From: Theristus sp. LFF4_11
Taxonomy: Eukaryota > Nematoda > Chromadorea > Monhysterida > Xyalidae
Assembly: GCA_030248135.1 (NCBI GenBank)
Contig: JASANC010004792.1
Location: 39,169-103,168 of the forward strand
Direction: 5' to 3'
DNA: 64,000 bases
Shown: positions 60,419 to 64,000 of the stretch, one piece after another
Layout: every line of letters begins with the position of its first letter
Position numbering within the stretch: the stretch's first letter is position 1
Program-made: the position numbers and the translations under genes
Notes under the pieces: generated by a model
Database searches by the model: none
Told to the model about the DNA's origin: nothing
The model's input: the letters and a program-made list of their open reading frames with translations, nothing else

Positions 60419-62467
60419 ATGGCTCCGGAGGCCACCAGTGGAGGCCGAGAGCAAGAGAACCATGAAGAAATGGCGCTCGTTGAGATTGGCGAGGTTCACG
60501 GCGACGAGCCGAAGGAAGAGGAGAAACCGGTGGAACAAAGCGCCGAAGCGGACGAGGAGCGACGTATGAGAAACAAGAGCTGGATCGAGCGAACGTGGAT
60601 GCGCTGCCAGGAGATGGGCGTGCAGAAGACGATCTGGTGGTTGTTTATCTGTATCGGATATCAAGTCATCGGCGCTTGGATCTACATGGCTATCGAAGGT
60701 TGTTAGAGCAGTTGAATCAGATTATCCGGAATCAGACTGATTTAAAAGGGACTGGAAGTATTTCTAAAAGTTGAAATTTCGAACGCCTAATCAACCATTG
60801 TCATTGTAGGTCCCGTCGACAATGTTGTACGTTTAGAGAAATTTTACACAGCGCAAGAACGAATCCGAAACCGCACCATTTGGATTGATGAACTGGTGGA
60901 AAATGTGATTAGCGTCAGTGACAGCGCATTGTCAAGAAATGTTAGTAAAAACCGTTGTCTTTATTAACTCTACAGTTTGTTTGATTTCGATTGCGTTGAA
61001 AAAATGATTATTGTTCTTAACCAGGAGAGTTATGCACAGTACCTCGGTCTTATGGAAGACTATGAGCGCGATTTAGGCTTTCGTTTGGAGGAGCCAATTC
61101 TGGAGCGCGAAGGATGGTCCTGGCTGAATGCAGCATTCTTCTGCTGCAGCCTGTACACTAGTATAGGTGAGTACTGTGAGAAATATTTTTAGTTTAAATA
61201 GACAGACGGTACTTACAAACTCACTAAACTTTACTCCAAGTATACTTTGCAGGTTTCGGCAACCGTTTATACCCACAAACAACGAGCGGTCGAGTCATTA
61301 CCATGATTTATTCATTCATCACCGTTCCACTGTTTCTGATGATGACCAGTGATCTTGGGTTGATTGTCTTTGAGTGTAAGAGAGCTAACAATTTTTTTTA
61401 TTAAAAACATAAACTTCGTTCGTTTTAACAATCTTGTGCGTACAGGGATTTACTGGTGTTGGTGGCAAATTATGTGCCGTTGGAGGAGCACCAAACAAGA
61501 GGAATTCACTGAAGATCAATTGCGGGCTTTCCGAACCAGCGAGTACACTGAGTTGTACAAAAAGGAATTAGCAACGTTCCCAGTTTTATTGGGAATTATC
61601 TTATCCGTACTTAGTCTTGCAATGAGCTCAGCACTGGTCCAGTTGTACGAGCCGGACTGGACGTACTTTGACGCCAACTATTACTTTGTGACCAGCTTCC
61701 TGATGATTGGTATGCCATTCAAGATATCATTGAGTTATTAATTGAAACAGTCATATTAAGAAGTAAATATTTGCTTTCAAGTAAAAGTTACAAATTTGTA
61801 AAACTTTGTGCAACTAAACTTTAGGCCTTGGAGATATCTCGCCGTCGGCACCAAAGAGCGCACCCGAATTTACGCTGATCCCTCACACGGTGCTGCTGAT
61901 ATTCTCGATCACGTTCATTGGTCTTGTGCAACATGTTCTTTCGCGTCGAGTCGAGCTTGCATACATCAACATTGGATACGCGATACACATGGAGTTTCGC
62001 ACGCGATTGGTAACTGACAATTTTGTATGAGTTTGTATGATGTATGTTTGACGTTAAAATTGTATTAAACCAAGCATCAAGAACAACCATAGACGAATTG
62101 CAAAACCGAGCTTATCTTTTAGGTCGAGCCAGATATCAGCACAATGAAGTCTAAACAGGGTCCAATTGCGGAGTTGGCCCAAATCGACCTAATCGCCCGC
62201 AAGTTGAACTCCTCGTTCTACTATTCCTCGATGGACAGTAGTCGCCGCAAACTGCTACATGAGACGTGGCACATGAAAGCGAATAGAAAAGACGCAAATC
62301 CGCAAACGAATCTACCAAAAAGAGATGTCGCCTGTCAACATCTGATGAATGTGGAAGATGAACACGATATCTATTCTTTTGGAGATGATCTGGGTGAAGA
62401 ACCGCCACCACCAAAGAAGATTGAAGCTCCGGATCTGCGACCATATGTCTACAAGGTGTTCGACTAA
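60419..62467 (+). CDS. Two-pore-domain (K2P/TWK) potassium channel 2
   Basis: 489 aa. Exons: 60419-60698, 60810-60940, 61025-61166, 61253-61375, 61446-61709, 61825-62009, 62123-62467. Exons 2-7 have exactly the same lengths as in the gene at 55765, and the C-terminal exon is almost identical in protein, so this is a tandem duplicate. Exon 1 differs: an acidic N-terminus (EEEKPVEQSAEADEE), then the shared RRMRNKSWIERTWM. Pore 1 ends SIGFG; pore 2 ends MIGLGD, again without the filter Thr. The cap carries an NRT site. Third-position changes versus the paralogue are many while protein changes are few, which points to purifying selection on both copies. Confidence 0.93.
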
Positions 62468-62820
62468 CGGCTTGCACTGTTGTGCATGGTAAGCAGATTT
62501 TATAAAAAGTAAAAGTTGTTAAAAATAAAAATACGTCATTTATCTGAATTCAGCACTGTGTGCTAGAGTTTTTTATGGAGCTTTTTAGGCTAGTTGTTTC
62601 CTTGGTTCTTGAGACCTGCAGTTTTATCCCTAAAACGACTTTTAGTGAACTATTAAAGGTAATTTATAGATTCCATTAAAATTGTTCTATTGCGCTATTA
62701 TTTTTATGAAACAAGAAGGAATTTAAAGCGTTCATCGCTTCATATTGTTATAAACATTTTCTCTTTGTGGTGGACGAACAAAAGGACACGTAAAACCACA
62801 AATGAGAGACACCGAGCTTT
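62468..62820. other. Short spacer between convergent genes
   Basis: 353 bp between the stop of K2P-2 and the stop of the DEG/ENaC gene. It contains the AATAAA at 62524. Nothing else is recognised. Confidence 0.6.
62524..62529 (+). terminator. AATAAA poly(A) signal, K2P-2
   Basis: Canonical hexamer 57 bases after the K2P-2 stop codon. Confidence 0.6.
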
Positions 62821-63812
62821 CTAGCTCGCAACAGTTGGCGGAACGTCGTCGTCGGTTTGCTTCTTTTTTGAACGCTTGCGAGCTTTTTTCTTTTTTTGTT
62901 GATCAGCTTCCGAGTCGTCACTGCTTAAGTACGGTACTACAATTTTGTCCTCCTCTGCTTCGTTGGCTAGCCATTTTTCATCGTGCCATTCGTCAATAGA
63001 GTACCGTCGTCCCAACTCTCCCTACGATTTTGAAGTGAATACATAGTGAACAGAACAAACACTTCACAATCAATAAATTCAGTTAGAACATTAAATGAGA
63101 CTTACGTCAGGATTACGTCTCAAGACAAGGCGATTACAACAATATCCGTAGCAGAACCAACAGAGCGCGGCAATTTCGATACAGGTTATAAACGACACAC
63201 CCATGAACAAGCCCAACTGACCGCCGGTCTGTGCGATTGTATCGACCACCTGGTTAGAGCGTCAAGGATATGATATTGTATAGGACTGGTTAAGAGCGAC
63301 AAACTTTTTCAAGTGAAAAGTTAAGTCTCTGAGATCTCTACCACGTTATAATATAAACTACCATATATTTCGCAATATTTTCAATATTTTTTGACAACTT
63401 AGTGTCAAACCTTGAACAAAACCACCTTACATCTATTACATAATTCAAACGATACACATCATATTATGTAATAAAAAAATTGTTTCCACAGGAAAAAAAC
63501 AAAAAATACAAAACACTGGGCTCCTTTGGTACTTGTTAATCTGCTCGTAGATCATTCGTTCGTAATAGATATCAATTTGTAAAGTGTTCTTGCTATCCTT
63601 GCAAGTTTAATTTTTTTTTGTCGTGATGACAGTTATGCTTAAACTCGAGACACTCCCTACAAAGCTCTGCAAGTCTCCATCTGTCTTTGGTGCTTTATCG
63701 TTGTTGAAGAAGTTGTCTTTATTTGGCACTGCCTCCCAAACGCTACTATAAGCAGGAACATTTATTTTGCTATAAAGGCGATCACCGCAAGATTGGTGGG
63801 TGTTGCTGGTTT
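62821..63812 (-). CDS. DEG/ENaC sodium channel, 3' portion (partial)
   Basis: Last four exons, top down: 63661-63812 (upper limit uncertain), 63517-63597, 63106-63249, 62821-63021; the rest lies beyond the right edge. The product is a trimeric amiloride-sensitive-type cation channel subunit. Seen: end of the extracellular domain (SCGDRLYSKINVPAYSSVW), IDIYYERMIYEQINKYQ (matches the region before TM2), then the pore/TM2 hallmark GGQLGLFMGVSFITCIEI, with GVS as the G-x-S selectivity filter (GAS is commoner), a Cys-rich juxtamembrane stretch (CWFCYGYCCN), and a charged tail (SSDDSEADQQKKKKARKRSKKK) ending VPPTVAS. Phases are 0 at the last three junctions. It is convergent with the K2P-2 gene. 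Confidence 0.85.
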
Positions 63813-64000
63813 CTGATGCCAGTAGTTTTGCTTCAAGGGTGCATTAGTTTTCGCATTCGGGATGAGCCAAAAATAGCTTTTGAAGGTTTCCATGCAAAAA
63901 ATGTGTTAGCTAAAACTTTATATGTAAATTCAGCTTGTACTTCTTATTTCTTTTGACGGGTATTTTGAGGTGGATCCCACAATGGCGTAAGTCGACTCGC

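Overview
The window is eukaryotic nuclear DNA from an invertebrate animal. Its genes are split into many short exons by GT-AG introns of about 50-660 bp (one reaches 2.7 kb), with TTTCAG-like acceptors. The gene set (CYP4-type P450, ANKRD50, glucosamine-6-phosphate deaminase, TWK/K2P potassium channels, DEG/ENaC channel) fits an ecdysozoan, most like a nematode; the species cannot be fixed from sequence alone. I assembled gene models by hand from splice signals, reading-frame continuity and remembered family motifs.

Layout. 1-4.86 kb: no confident gene, several short dispersed elements and one 191-codon ORF. 4,863-9,101 (+): ten-exon CYP4 P450 with a one-base frameshift in exon 4. 9,548-11,591 (+): unrecognised five-exon gene holding a degenerate minisatellite. 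12,944-21,337 (-): complete 18-exon ANKRD50 orthologue of about 1,419 residues. 21.4-40.1 kb: gene-poor. 40,119-46,883 (-): seven-exon glucosamine-6-phosphate deaminase, its introns, promoter side and even exon 2 invaded by transposons. 47-50.5 kb: nested transposons. 50.75-51.5 kb and 52.1-54.2 kb (+): two unrecognised genes, the second secreted. 55,765-58,830 and 60,419-62,467 (+): tandemly duplicated K2P channel genes. 62,821 to the right edge (-): 3' part of a DEG/ENaC channel gene, convergent with the second K2P gene.

The standout feature is the density of non-autonomous DNA transposons (MITEs) and where they sit. I find Tc1/mariner-type elements with TA duplications, hAT-type elements with perfect 8-bp target duplications, and several foldback elements. 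Many lie within about 20 bp of splice junctions. One 75-bp MITE interrupts a conserved coding segment next to the catalytic aspartate of the deaminase, yet carries GT and AG near its ends that would let it be spliced out in frame: a candidate transposon-derived intron. The genes do not form an operon or pathway; the shared theme is transposon remodelling of gene structure.
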